A program made the translations under genes and the position numbers. A stretch of DNA of 64,000 nt from Xanthostigma xanthostigma (taxonomy: Eukaryota > Arthropoda > Insecta > Raphidioptera > Raphidiidae). The DNA is taken from the NCBI GenBank assembly GCA_963575645.1, contig OY754472.1, positions 29,823,401 through 29,887,400 of the forward strand. The letters run 5' to 3'. The notes under the pieces were generated by a model. It was not told where the DNA came from. It did no database searches and saw only the letters and a list, made by a program, of their open reading frames with translations. Positions 34,300-45,409 of the stretch are shown here, in pieces. How positions within the stretch are numbered: the stretch's first letter is position 1; the number at the start of each line of letters is the position of its first letter.

Positions 34300-34780
34300 A
34301 CGCATTGCTACAAAAAAAGACGGACAAGTACGAGTAGAACTTGCGCCTTGGGGGTTCCGTACCGCTATTTCATAAAAATTAAAGTTCTCATGTAATAATT
34401 TGGGATATAGAATCAGAAGTTCATGATTTTCGGATTTTTTTCTTTACTTGTGCTATGCAACCTTCTTTCGCGCCAAACAAGATTCTAGGTTAACGGGAAA
34501 CATTAAAAGTTTTGATAAGTGAGTCAGTATAAAAAAGTAATCAAGTGATTTGCAATTCTAAAGACAAAAAAGATAATTGCATCGGCCAGGAATCGAACAT
34601 GGGCGCCCGCGTGGCTGACGACCATTCTACCACTTAACGCTCGTAAAGACTTGTTGCTTACACTACATTACTAAGAGCTGTCACTGCTACTCCGTGCGTA
34701 GCACGTTGCTGCGGTTTAAAAACATTTTTTTGTGACGTTACTACTTTACAGTTTTCGAATTTTTCCCTTTTCCTTTTTCT
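34300..34780 (-). mobile_element. family B copy (reverse), with a tRNA-like insert
   Basis: The reverse complement of 34655-34760 gives TGTTTTTAAACCGCAGCAAC and GTGCTACGCACGG, as in copies at 4.0 and 38.5 kb. GCACAAGTAAAG and GGTTCCGTACC-type parts lie near 34450 and 34350. Order is partly rearranged. A glycine tRNA-like module interrupts it. Confidence 0.5.
34579..34645 (-). pseudogene. tRNA-Gly(GCC)-like module
   Basis: On the minus strand, GTTAAGTGGTAGAATGGTCG, AGCCACGCGGGCGCCC and GTTCGATTCCTGGCCGATGC follow the normal tRNA-Gly order: D arm, GCC anticodon, T arm and 3-prime acceptor half. Box A and box B are recognisable, and TTTTTT follows downstream as a Pol III stop. The 5-prime acceptor half does not pair, so it is not a working tRNA gene; it is a SINE head or tRNA pseudogene. 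Confidence 0.75.
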
Positions 34781-35010
34781 CAACCCCGGAAAAAAATTCA
34801 CCCGTTTCGAGGGTGAGATTTGGCCAGAGGGGTTGGTGAGAGTCCGCGTTAATTTTTAACACCGCCACCGTTTAATATCACCGTTGTGTTCAGCATTCTG
34901 GCAAACGGGGGAGGTGAGTTAATCTCGTTCCGGCTCTAAATATTTACATTTTTCGAGGTTTTTGAAGTAAAACTTCTTTAGGCACTTGATTTGGGGAGTA
35001 ATCTGGTAAA

Positions 35011-35090
35011 TGCCTGACGAAATCGTTTAAGGAAGTGCATCATCGCGATGCCTGACGAAATCATTTACGGAAATGCATCATCGCGACGGT
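35011..35090 (+). repeat. 38-bp tandem duplication
   Basis: TGCCTGACGAAATC(G/A)TTTA and GGAA(G/A)TGCATCATCGCG occur twice (35011 and 35049). GCATCATCGCGATGC at the join is close to palindromic. A second duplicated string, GATATAAGTTAGTGA / GACATAAGTTAGTGA, follows about 70 bp apart. Confidence 0.7.
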
Positions 35091-35229
35091 GCGTGATCGT
35101 ATGAGGCGAACGGAGTTGAGAGAGAGATATAAGTTAGTGAAGATAGTAAGAGGGAGAGTTATGTTTCGTATATTGGAAGTTGAGAGGGAGACATAAGTTA
35201 GTGAGTGCGACAAAGACGGAGCATTAATC

Positions 35230-36570
35230 GAAATTCTTTTTTTTTGACATCTATTTGATGTTTAAAATGAAAACAATTGTTTTTGTATAAAAAATTATAC
35301 ATTTCATCGATTTTTTCTGCATTTTGTAACGGGAAATAATGTAGGTTAGTTAATAAATCCTTAAAAATGTATTATAAATTATGCTAATAAAAATATGTAC
35401 ATATTTTGCCTATTAATTAATCAAAAGTTATATTTTAAACATATCGTCTGTAGATACGTGCTACAGAGTGAGGTTATATTGTGTTCGATAAACTTTGAGA
35501 CGAACCGAATGCATAATATTATTGTTCGTTTATGAATTTACCATATGAGCAAATTTGAGGTATTTACGCATTATTCTTAATAAATAAATAATTATGGCAG
35601 GAAAAAGTTTAACTTCAGTCGTGTGGTCTAAAGCACACTCGCTTTTTTTCAGACACTAGTTTATTGGGGCACTATTTCATTATGCTGCATTTCGTATAAT
35701 GTGAACACAAGAACGTAAAATTCAATATCTTCTTCATTCTTTCCGAATTGATATTAAGTATACAATACAATACTTCAGAATTGACTCTTGAGAATTTTAT
35801 ATAAGTTGAAACTGGAAAATAATATGTGTTCAGTCTTAAACAAACTGAGGAATATTGATACTAAATAACTGTCTGTCATTCTATTCGCGATAAAATTCAA
35901 TACCTTCCGTTTTTTATTTTCAATACCAATTTGCGTTTGCGTGCATTCAATGTTTCGGAAATGTTTATATAAATTCAATTTCTATTTTCATACGATCTGA
36001 ATATTTATTTCAGAGATGTCGTCCCGTCTTCCAGGTTCTAATCTGTGAATTGGTGAGATTAACGGAACCCGGATTTATAATTTTGTTTTCTTGTGCCTTT
36101 TCAAGTATTTTTTGGATCAATAAATTCTAATTCTAAAGTTCAAATTACCAGAAAGTTCAAATCAGGTTAAAATTAGCGATTCAAAAGTGTAAAAACTGCA
36201 TACACTCATTCTCCGATACATTTTGTGAATATTAAAAAATTATTGAGAAAAATTTTGCAATGATTTCATTATTCTGTTTTTAATATTGTACATGATAATA
36301 TAATTTATTCGTTATTTTTGAAAAGTGAAAGAAAAAACGAAAAAATTACATGCATTAAATTAATAAACATGTAAATGTATGCAAATTATTTTTGTGCACA
36401 CTGCAATATACTTTAGACATAATATATAATTTTGCCAGAACCAATCTTATTTTAGTTGTAGCATTAAATGAAAATTGGCGAAACATGGCATATTTTAAAA
36501 TATAATAGGGACTATTAATTATTTTATTTTAATCATGAAATTATTAAAATGTGCGTTGGCAAAAGATATA
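35230..36570. other. AT-rich DNA, no gene recognised
   Basis: Long A/T-rich stretch with a 67-codon minus-strand frame and no motifs. TTTGGATCAATAAATTCTAA near 36111 recurs near 29013 and may be a retroelement tail. Confidence 0.4.
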
Positions 36571-36715
36571 ATATTGGGTTCCTTTAAATGGGTGAAGCTT
36601 TAAAAACATGGCGACGATGGAGTAAATTTTCTTCTGTCTTTATAGTATACAGTGCAATTGTGATTTTTTTTAAATGCAACAAAGTGACAAGTATCAGCAC
36701 AATATGTGATTGGGC

Positions 36716-37507
36716 TAGGGAATGCAATCCCGCAAAATAATTTCAATCCAGGTATTTGCGGGACTGAACCATTTTAGTCCCGCTGGATCCCGGTATATGC
36801 GGCATCCATCAGGGTGGACTTCTCAATCCAATCGTAATAAAGACTTAATAGCCCTTGTTTTCGTGGTTTTAATTTTAACCTATATTAAATAAGTTTTTTG
36901 ATTTATTAATACTTTTAGACATAAAGATTAAGACATAAATTGACATAGTATTGACCAAAAAATGTTTCTGTAGACGCTGCCATCGGGACAGCCGGTTTTC
37001 TTGGACTTCTGCAAGATTTGGTTCCAAAATGGCGCTGGGTGAGTCGCCCACAAGGAAATGACCAGAAGTTAAGGCTTTAAAGTTAGAGGGATTGTCAGAT
37101 AATGGAGTTATGGGTCGCGAATTCAAACAAGCTTAAATTTGATTTAGGAGTGTATACATTTCTTCATACGTTGACAACGCATTTTTTTTACTCGACGTAA
37201 ATGATACTGATACAACTCTGTACAGCCGCCTCCCGCAATCCACTGAAGTGGGGTGCGCGAGGCGGAATAAAATGCCAGGAAATTGAACAATCCAGAATAT
37301 ATAAAGTTTGAAATTTTTGAATTGTGACTTATTTGTTTGAAAAACTGTTTTTCTAATTTTGTAAGCTCATGATTAGCGCCAATAAAATATCGCTCGCTTG
37401 CCAAATTCCAGTTCACGCGCCGCCATGCGTCGAGTAGCACGTATGAACCACGTTTCTTCGAGATTAGTTCCGCAAAATGTATGCGGGACCCGGTATTGCA
37501 TTCCCTA
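36716..37507. mobile_element. hAT-like element carrying retroelement cargo
   Basis: The tips TAGGGAATGCAATCCCG and, inverted, TAGGGAATGCAATACCGG pair. Flanking 8-mers GATTGGGC / GGTTGGGC match in 7 of 8 positions. The sister TA element at 62.5 kb has the uninterrupted sequence GTTATTGGGCTGATAC at the same point, supporting insertion here. About 440 bp of the interior is a BEL/Pao integrase fossil. There is no hAT transposase. Confidence 0.78.
36960..37400 (-). mobile_element. BEL/Pao retrotransposon integrase fossil
   Basis: Minus-strand peptides include NSRPITPLSDNPSNF, LTSGHFLVGDS and ENRLSRWQRLQKHF, the well-known C-terminal integrase region of BEL/Pao elements. Weaker integrase-like sequence continues upstream. 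It is broken, lacks LTRs and the rest of pol, and is enclosed within the hAT-like termini of 36716-37507. Confidence 0.72.
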
Positions 37508-38214
37508 GGTTGGGCTGACACAAATCATCGAAAAAGGAATTTTATTGAAGGGGAACATGTATTTAATGCCGGTCATATAAAATTAGGGAAACAATTCATG
37601 TGAAACATAACCTTCAAGTAAGGTGAATTTTAATCATTTCTGTTTACAAACTTCCGATTTAAAGAGTAATCCACATGAAATAAAAGTAGTGAATACAGAT
37701 ATTATATCAATGCAGTGTTGATGAATGTTGCAAATATATATATATTATTGAAACATTACTTTATTGCAACAGGTAAGTTTCTAACCTAAAAATAGTCATC
37801 TGTCAAAATGTATTTTCAACTTTTTTTTCTATCAAAATTCTAAAATGTTATTAAATAATAATAACTATTCAATTAATAAATTAAGTAATATCTACTTACT
37901 TGGTAAAATATTTAATCATCTGCATTAAAATGACGTGCGGTACTATTACAGCCTTTTACTGTCTTTGCACAATGTGAAAACTTCACAAGTTCCATAATAA
38001 TTCATTTATTAATTTATTCAACGCTTTTTATTATTACAATAAAAAAATTCTCGATTAACAGTACCAATTCACAGTACGATTCATAATAATAATTCATTTA
38101 CCTGATTATAGTTGTAAGTTTCGCCGCCAGATAAAGTAGTCCATATAAAGGATCCCAATAGGCGATATTCTATTTTAAAAACAAACGTTGACCACTGAAG
38201 ATGTTGAGCCAATG

Positions 38215-38935
38215 ATTATTGTTTTTTAAACCCCCTATTACAAAGCCTCTGCTGTCCGTCCGTCCTTCATCTGTCAGCGGCCTATATCTCATGAACCGTA
38301 ATAATAATAATAATAATAATGCGTTTAACTTCCGTTTCTCGACTTTTTGTCATAACAGACGCCTGATTCCATCTATCACATTTCTCATTATTTTCTACAT
38401 TTTTTCAACATCGACTAAAATCGGTAGAGAGTTGAAATTTTCAGAGTGTGTATATCTATTATCTATAGCTGCTATAACAACAAATAATGAAAAACCAATT
38501 TTTTTATACACAATACATTTTATACTATATATACACAAATCGCAACAACGTGCTACGCACGTACACAGTAACATTTCTAATACAACACAAGCGTCCGCTA
38601 ACAGTGCGTTTATACAGCAGTATACCCGAACATTTATTAAAATACAATTATGAGTACTCTTGCATAAAGCACGGTACGACTGCTAGGCTATCAGCTATAG
38701 CCACAGTATACAGTACAGTTCGGGTAGTCCATCTGAACTCATTGCAGCAATTATACGATACACTTAGTTGGTAAACTGACCACGACCTACGTCGATGTAT
38801 GGGGACAGTTTTTCAACGGCAAAGCGGGAAAAATTTTCGAGACTCGATTCCCGTGATGGACGTACTATTTATATACCTACAAGTTTGTACGGAACCCTCG
38901 GAACGACTCGCACTTGGCCGGTTTTTTTCCTTCCC
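38215..38935 (+). mobile_element. dispersed repeat family B, longest copy
   Basis: Runs from CTGTCCGTCCGTCC and CATATCTCATGAACCGT-like sequence through TGCTACGCACGTACACAGTA, CAAGCGTCCGCTAACAGT, CTATCAGCTATAGCCACAGT and GGACGTACTATTTATA to CGGAACCCTCGG, CGACTCGCACTTGGCCGG and a T run. The 144-codon and 95-codon ORFs inside overlap in different frames and are repeat sequence. Confidence 0.62.
38300..38321 (+). repeat. AAT trinucleotide microsatellite
   Basis: About seven units of AAT inside family B. Confidence 0.85.
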
Positions 38936-39236
38936 GTATTTATACCTATATAGACTAGCGGTCCCGTCCAGTTTCACCCGGGTGTAAAAGAACGAATGGG
39001 GAAGGGACTAGGGAGGAACATGAGTACACACATTCATCTTAGTTTACTGAGATGCATGTTGTGTCCAAATTTCATGATGATCGGAGTTACCGTTCAAAAG
39101 TTTTTGTTGATAAAATGCAGTATTTAAACTTTTTTTAACTAATATTTTTTTTAATTAATTAAATAAAATTAAAATAAATTTAAATATAAGCCTTAGAAGA
39201 AAGCAATGTAGAAAATAAAAAAAAAAAATATATTCA

Positions 39237-39307
39237 CCCAACGTGGGGCTCGAACCCACGACCCTGATATTGACAGTCGCATGCTCTACCAATTGAGCCA
39301 CCTGAGG
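39237..39307 (-). pseudogene. tRNA-Lys-like module with altered anticodon
   Basis: The minus strand reads GGCTCAATTGGTAGAGCATG, GACTGTCAATATCAGGGTCG, then TGGGTTCGAGCCCCACGTT, close to arthropod tRNA-Lys. The loop reads CTGTCAA instead of CTCTTAA, the anticodon stem has mismatches, and the 5-prime acceptor CCTCAGG does not pair with the 3-prime side. It is a tRNA-derived module, not a working gene. Box A and box B are intact. Confidence 0.75.
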
Positions 39308-39333
39308 TTGTGTTCTCACAACGCTAATATGAG

Positions 39334-39560
39334 TATATCTAATTAGTGCATTTTATATAAATCGAAACTTATTTTTGAGATACATTTTGCAACATTTTTC
39401 ATTAAAGCTCCGCTCCTATAATGGTCGTAGCGTAATATTATATAGCCTATATCTAGTTAGTGCATTTCACATGAATAGAAGCTTATTTTTGAGATACATT
39501 TTGCAACATTTTTCATTAAAGCTCCGCTCCTAATGGTCGTAGCGTAATATTATATAGCCT
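39334..39560 (+). repeat. 114-bp tandem duplication within family D
   Basis: TATATCTA(A/G)TTAGTGCATTT recurs at 39334 and 39448. Each copy contains TTTTTGAGATACATTTTGCA, AAAGCTCCGCTCCTA and ATGGTCGTAGCGTAATATTA. Confidence 0.8.
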
Positions 39561-39592
39561 ATAGCCTTCCTCGATAAATGGGCTATCCAACA

Positions 39593-40262
39593 AAAATTTT
39601 GGTAATTATTTACTTTCACGGTCACCTGGTTTTTTGGCTCTAGAAAATCGAAAAATAGATGGATTTCAATGATCTCGGTCTCAAAAAGTTCCATTTTACG
39701 GCGGATTTATTCACCCCGGGATTACAATTCGCATACCCGTTTATCGTTCACCCCGGAATTGTTTTTTTAAAAACTCCACATTTGCCCCTTCCCGTTTCAC
39801 TGCGAGACAATTCGCATACCCCTTTATCGTTCACCCCGGAATTACAATTCGCATACCCCTTTATCGTTCACCCCGGAATTACAATTCGCATACCCCTTTA
39901 TCGTTCACCCCGGAATTACAATTCGCATACCCCTTTATCGTTTAAAAAAAAATTAACTTTTTTGAAAAATTTTTTTTTTCAAAATATTCATTTTTTTATG
40001 TAGATTGCGAAAAAAAATATACGAACTTGATTCCACGACGTCAGAAACAGTTATAAAGGATTATATGTAGAAAGTCAATTTTTTTTTGCATTTAAAGTCA
40101 TGAAACTGAGAAATATTAATTTTTTCAATTTTCGTATTTTTTTCCATAAATCCGCCATAAAAACGAAGATTTAAAAAAAATTCATCGAAATCGGATGATT
40201 TTTCGATTTTCTAGAGCCAAAAAACCAGGTGACCGCGAAACTAAATAATTACCAAAATTTTT
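39593..40262. mobile_element. TIR element filled with a 37-bp array
   Basis: The left arm AAAATTTTGGTAATTATTTA, CACGGTCACCTGGTTTTTTG and GCTCTAGAAAATCGAAAAAT is mirrored by the right arm ending near 40262 over about 65 bp. It sits inside the RTE-like tail, splitting a string that normally runs on. The interior is mostly tandem repeats. There is no transposase. The target duplication is unclear because both edges are A/T runs. Confidence 0.72.
39712..39940 (+). repeat. 37-bp tandem array, about five units
   Basis: Units are GGAATTACAATTCGCATACC followed by CCTTTATCGTTCACCCC. The first is partly diverged and interrupted by TTTTTTTAAAAACTCCACAT and CCCCTTCCCGTTTCACTGCG. The 37-base period rotates frames, so the 114-codon ORF across it is an artefact of a stop-free repeat. 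Confidence 0.85.
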
Positions 40263-40350
40263 TTTTCAATTTGAACCAGTAGTTCCTAAGATTAGCGCGT
40301 TCAAACAAACAAACTCTTCAGTTTTATATATTAGTATAGATGTTCAACGA

Positions 40351-40411
40351 CTGAACATGAATCCTCACGGATAGTGTACAATGTACACTATCCGTGAAGA
40401 TTTATGTTCAG
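40351..40411. repeat. 61-base hairpin, 28-bp arms
   Basis: CTGAACATGAATCCTCACGG and ATAGTGTA pair with TACACTATCCGTGAAGATTT and ATGTTCAG with two mismatches and a loop of a few bases. Directly follows the RTE-like tail. Resembles a miRNA precursor in size or a tiny foldback element. Confidence 0.7.
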
Positions 40412-40817
40412 CTAAAATAACTCAGTAGCAATAAAGTTAAACCGTATAACAATCAGTGAGAGATGTGCACTTTCGCTATCAACAGTGAAATAAACATAAC
40501 TTTTTCTCGTTCATTATTATAATATAACTGCTGTGCAGTGCTCATATGTCTGGCCAAAAGACAAAACCGCTCATGTAAAATTTTAAATCTTCCAGTCCCT
40601 TGAGTGATCTAGTTTTCCGCTGGAATGAAAAGAGCAGCACTACAGGACGTCCACATTCACAGATTTGTTTCCTGGCCACGAAAAAAACTGCAGCCGAATT
40701 GGTCGGGTGGTCTGCCCTCGTAAACGCCATGCATGGCAGCACCGTGGATCACACGCGTCAAGTTAACTTTTCTATCACCATCGCGAACGCGTCGATTCGA
40801 GTGTCATATTATTATTT

Positions 40818-41420
40818 ACTAGCCGTTACCCGCGGCTTCGCACGCGATTGAGACGAAACACGGATGTATTCCCATTATTTGGCATAGTTAGTCCTATATC
40901 TCGACGTAGACCTCTCTCTAATTAATTTTATTCAAATCATGCGCGCTATTTATGTTTTATCATGCCTAAAAACCGAACCCTAAATAGCCATTTACCGGCT
41001 GGTGACAATTACTTGTCATAACTCAATGAAAATTCCTACTAGCTCGGCCATTGTGGAGTAATGAAAATAAACGTAACTATTTTCTGAGTCGTAACGAAAT
41101 AGTAGGTAACAACAACTCCCTGTTGTTACCCATTGAGGCTAAAATTGAGAGGCCGAATGTTTTCGACATGGAGTTTATTCATAACCTCAAACCAAAACAT
41201 TGAATCGTGCTGTTTGGTGCTGTTAGTATTGACAGTTTTTTTTATAAAGAAATAAATAGATATTAGGCTTCGTTTTTTAGGCAATGAATAAAACATGAAT
41301 AACGCGCAATTATTGAATAAAATTATGGGCGCAACTTGTAGGCTAAGTCATGACACGCCATGAATGGCTTAGACTACAAGTTACGCCAATAACTATTAAA
41401 AATTAGTGACATTCACGTGA
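40818..41420. repeat. repeat block with nested inverted pairs
   Basis: Starts ACTAGCCGTTACCCGCGG and CTTCGCACGCGATTGAG, a common insect repeat end. AATCATGCGCGCTATTTATG / CATGAATAACGCGCAATTAT and the adjoining TTTATCATGCCTAAAAACCG / TTTTTTAGGCAATGAATAAA are inverted about 330 bp apart. Inside the right part is a 23-bp-arm hairpin at 41328-41387 (GGCGCAACTTGTAGGCTAAG). Probably a decayed TIR element. Confidence 0.5.
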
Positions 41421-41798
41421 TCAACGTCCTGACAAACCGTAAAAATGACACCTATGTTGATTTTTAGCCTAATTACCTCTTATCGCCCTCTGAACGGGTT
41501 GTTTTAGAAAAGGTATGAAACACGTGTTTATTTATTTGTTGACAGGAGTAATCCTGCGCATTTTCGAATTGATACATCTTATGATTTCTCCATTCAAATT
41601 TTGAATCCCCGTTACACCGTTTTAGGGGTTGATTTTTCAAAAATCTGTACTTAGCGGATGTCTACATCATAATAACTATCTTTGTTCCAAATCTGTCCAG
41701 TGGTTTGAGTTGTGCGTTGATTTTATGAGTCAGTCAGTCACGGTTTCCTTTATATTTAGATATGAGATTTCAACTAATATTCAGTTTTCTTTGTTATT

Positions 41799-41827
41799 GC
41801 ACATACCGCTAAACTAGCGGTATGTGC
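41799..41827. repeat. perfect 12-bp stem-loop
   Basis: GCACATACCGCT, loop AAACT, AGCGGTATGTGC. Short and isolated. Confidence 0.6.
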
Positions 41828-42302
41828 TTTATTATCGCTTTGTGCGTCAGAGCTGACTTTCGTTCATATAAGAAGTTATATCTAAGTTAATTTCACACGA
41901 AATCCATTCAAATTGAAGCTTTTTGAAAAGAGGAGATTCTAATCTATAAAACAGAACCATTTTTAAATCAATTCGAGTTCATAAATACTATTAAAATTGT
42001 AATTGAAAATCACAAACAGCAGTTGTCGGTTGGTCTGTACGTATGTACGTCACGACTCTACAGATCGCAATTTTGGTCGGATTGCCTTGGGTTATATTTT
42101 ATTCACTTTGTTTACTATCAGACCAGAACCCTATTTAAATTCACTAAAATGTGTTCAGTAGTTTTATTTTTATGAACAGTTTTATTTTATTATTTTTGAC
42201 AGCTAATAGTTTAAAAAACAATATAATAATTGCTGTGTAAATATAGTGTAATCCATAAAACAAGTGCTACACTTCTATAGCGTGATAACACCACTACACC
42301 TA

Positions 42303-42372
42303 GAGGCTTCGTGGCGTAATGGTTATGCCGTTGGATCCCCAAGGGCAAGGTCCTGGGTTCGATTTCTTACGA
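42303..42372 (+). pseudogene. tRNA-like module (SINE head or pseudogene)
   Basis: TGGCGTAATGGTTATGCC fits box A, and GGTCCTGGGTTCGATTTC fits box B at normal spacing, with a T-rich tract beginning about 15 bases after the T arm. The acceptor halves do not pair, and the anticodon arm (GGATCCCC region) is irregular, so identity is unclear. tRNA-Gly-like is a guess. Confidence 0.6.
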
Positions 42373-42379
42373 AATAATT

Positions 42380-45300
42380 GATTTTTTCTTTTTTTTTCTT
42401 TTTATTTTGTTTTATTTTATTCCACTTGATATTAATTATATATTATATTATGTATAGTTCTTATTTTTTTTAATTAATGCAAACTTAAAAAAAATATTTT
42501 TTCAATTTTTAATTATTTATTTCTTTAAATTTTTAAATCTTTTTAAATTTATTAAAAATATTTTTTAATTGTTATTTTTTTATCATACAGTGGAAAACTT
42601 GCGGGATGTGCACTTTTGGTTTTGCCAACTATTATTTACTTTAATTGCACTCAAGTACAATTGATTATTTATTAGTGTATTTGCCATAATGCACACTTAC
42701 ACTATTGGCGTCAGTCGTATGGCGGGACCTATATAGGGATCGGATCAAAATTTCATAGCCTCCTGAACAATTTGGCAACGTCGCCCGAATTAACGTTCTA
42801 ACTCATATATCTATTAATTAACTATATGAATCATCGTCTATCTACTCAATGTGCGTTGAGTGAACGCAACAAAGCGTATCGAAAATATATCTGCGTCTCT
42901 TTCTTCGACGTAGTTGATTTCTCTGATAAGATTGGTTGATGTACTTGCATACTTTGACTTTTTCTATGACGTTAACATGGGCGTACCCAGCTTAGGGCTC
43001 AGGAGGGGGCAAATTAGAAACAATACGCCAATGCTTACGGCTTAAAAAACAGAAATATATCTTTGCATCCTAATGGTTCGATTGCGATTTTATTCCTTAT
43101 ATATATACATATTACATATATACTTTTATTCTATACCGAGCATAGGTTGCTCGCTACCTAATTTAAAACTCGTGACTACCATGCGCAGGCGCCTACGATC
43201 GTGCGAAGGCGTCACAGGCAAAACAAATCCTGCGTGAAAAACACGTACGGACCTTTGCTCGCGCAAATAGTCACGTAGTTAAGTATTAGCGATTCAAATC
43301 GGACACCATTTTGTCACACAAGAAATTTCGACCGACTGTCATTCGAGTAGAGACGTTGTCACGTCAAAATTATGATGCGTTCTACATGAACCGTGTTGTT
43401 TTTTGGTCACAGATAGGACATGTAGATCGTTTTACGTAACAAGCGACCTTATGCGGTGGACCCGTCATTATGTGTTCATAACTAAGCAAAGCATAGTCAG
43501 TGGTTTTATGTAAGCCGGTTTAACTGCAACCACATGCTAACGCTACACTGTTACGGCGACTAGACTTGCTTTGCTTTTGATGTAGGCAGTGGCTGTATAC
43601 TCCTCTCCACTCAACTGTACCATAGGGCTGACCAATCTTATACCTCAAACGACTCGGTATTGAGTCGATTCATTACGCATTATGAACGATTAAGGAGGTT
43701 GATCCGTTACAGTCCCAATCAAAAGTAAGTCGAATTCTTAAGGGGAACTTTTCCATAATAAATTTTTACAAAAGGGTGTAAGTCGATGATACCAATAAAT
43801 TATTGTCATAATATATAATTTTTTTTGAATATTATTAATTATTTCAGTATTTTACTTAATTTGTACAAAGTTAGATTAGAAAAATAAATTTATGTAAATA
43901 TTTGTATTTTACATATTGTTTGCAGTAAATAATTTAAAAAAGAAATTAGAAATAATAAAAATTAAAATTAAATCATTAAAAAGTTGAAAATTCAGTTAAA
44001 ATTGTCAAGAATAAAAGCCCATAATTGAAAAGTGCTAAGGTTTAATAATTTTTTTTATTGATTAAAAGTCTCCTAATTAAATTGGAAAAAATATTAAAAT
44101 ATGCGTAAGACATCAATACTTTACATAGTTAGTTTTCGGAACTGCTGACATTATTTGGTTATTTGCAAAAAATTAAAATGTACCGTATTTGCATGCTAGA
44201 TTGACATATTTTCCATAAGACTACATGTAAAAGTTTTTTTTAAATTTTGACTTTATAAAAATCTCCTAATGATTTTGGATTTTTTACAGAAAATTTTGTT
44301 ATAAAAAATCTATTAAAAAAACTTTTCTTAACAATTGAGATATTATTTCGTCCTAAAGATCTGGTAGGTCTTGTTTATGTGATATGAAGGGATGATTATA
44401 GGGGTTATTTCAAATGAGACCTTTTCTTTACACATGAAGAAAATATTGAAAAATAAAACACGGTAAGCCAAAAGATCTGGTAGACATTTGTGTGATATAA
44501 GAGGGTGATTTTAGGGTAAAATATGTTGTTTAGTTTGGTAGACTATCGAAGTTTATATATGTGTGTTATGGAGAGACAAAGGAGTGGGTAATTAGAGGAA
44601 AGCGGCTTTCAACAAAATTGAATATGAATCTAGTGCCTTGCCAGTATCCCTAAGCGACTATTTTTTGCCAAGTTCCGCGAAAATGAGAACATAATATTGT
44701 GAATGAACTAATTAGTAGCAATTTAAACATATATGTAATTACATTATTACATCATTATAATATAGCAGATTTAAGGAAGAAATTGTATGCGTAATATCCT
44801 CAATTTAAAAATTAAGGTCGAGTCTATTTAATCTAGTGAAGGGATAGAAGTTTCCCTTTATAATTTACATAAACTTTACTATATGTGTATTATGTAGTAT
44901 AGATGGAATACCTACTTTTTTAAGAAACTTAATTCGTTATCCGCAAAAAAAGGCATCGCGTTTGGCAAACTTCTGTTCAGAGCTCGGGAATATCTTATAG
45001 ATACCTAAAATACTGTTTCATATCTAAGATTTTTATTGTAAGTACTACTAGGTACTTATCTATATCAGAAAAATGAAGATACTGTTCTAAAGTAATTAGT
45101 ATCTACGATAGATTTAAAAATAGATATTTTAGGTACTCCAAAGTCTAAACTTGGATATTTAAACTGTACTTTAAATAGTAATTAAAACACTTTATTTTAG
45201 ATCAGAGATTCCCAAACTTATTTTCTATAGTATTATTATATTATAAATTGCACCGGTTTGTTTATTTAGAAAATTTATAAAATAGTGCCCAAATTTTGAC

Positions 45301-45400
45301 TTTTTTTAAGTCATAGAAAACGCTAAATTTTGACGTTCCAAAAAAAACTTTGCGGATTATTCACAAATTTCCTCAAAAATATGTAAAAACTTTTCAGTCC
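42380..45400. other. AT-rich DNA, no gene recognised
   Basis: Contains a lone hAT-like tip near 42976 (CATGGGCGTACCCAGC), a TAGGGCTGACCAATCTTATA tip-like string near 43623, and a diverged direct repeat (AAAGATCTGGTAG near 44356 and 44471). No ORF above 60 codons in about 3 kb. Confidence 0.4.
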
Positions 45401-45409
45401 TTTTTTGAA

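Larger units (their letters stand above)
36574..38158. mobile_element. TA-flanked TIR element, copy 1 (split by a hAT element)
   Basis: The tips TTGGGTTCCTTTAAATGG and, inverted, TTGGGATCCTTTATATGG lie between TA dinucleotides (36572-36573 and 38159-38160), as for Tc1/mariner-type insertion. Without its 800-bp insertion it is about 785 bp. The sister at 62345-63716 matches along its length (GCTTTAAAAACATGG, ACAAACTTCCGATTTAAAGA, AACATTACTTTATTGCAACA). No transposase. Confidence 0.75.
38955..40340 (+). mobile_element. family D (RTE-like) element interrupted by a TIR element
   Basis: Starts ACTAGCGGTCCCGTCCAG and TTTCACCCGGGTG, continues through a lysine tRNA-like module and two 114-bp units, reaches CCTCGATAAATGGGCTATCC at about 39574, and resumes after 40262 with TTGAACCAGTAGTTCCTAAG, ATTAGCGCGTTCAAACAAAC and TTATATATTAGTATAGAT. 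The last strings are a familiar RTE-type LINE 3-prime end in insects. No reverse transcriptase remains. Confidence 0.58.

Noticed and set aside
38219-38774. 144- and 95-codon ORFs
   Set aside because: Overlapping frames across family B and an AAT microsatellite.
34579-39307. Functional tRNA-Gly and tRNA-Lys genes
   Set aside because: Acceptor halves do not pair, and the Lys-like module has a changed anticodon and a mismatched anticodon stem.
39659-40003. 114-codon ORF with repeating HTPLSF/YRSP peptides
   Set aside because: Translation of a 37-bp tandem array whose period rotates the frame; a stop-free artefact.
42976-43640. Complete hAT element between hAT-like strings
   Set aside because: The two tip-like strings are in the same orientation and no 8-bp duplication was found.
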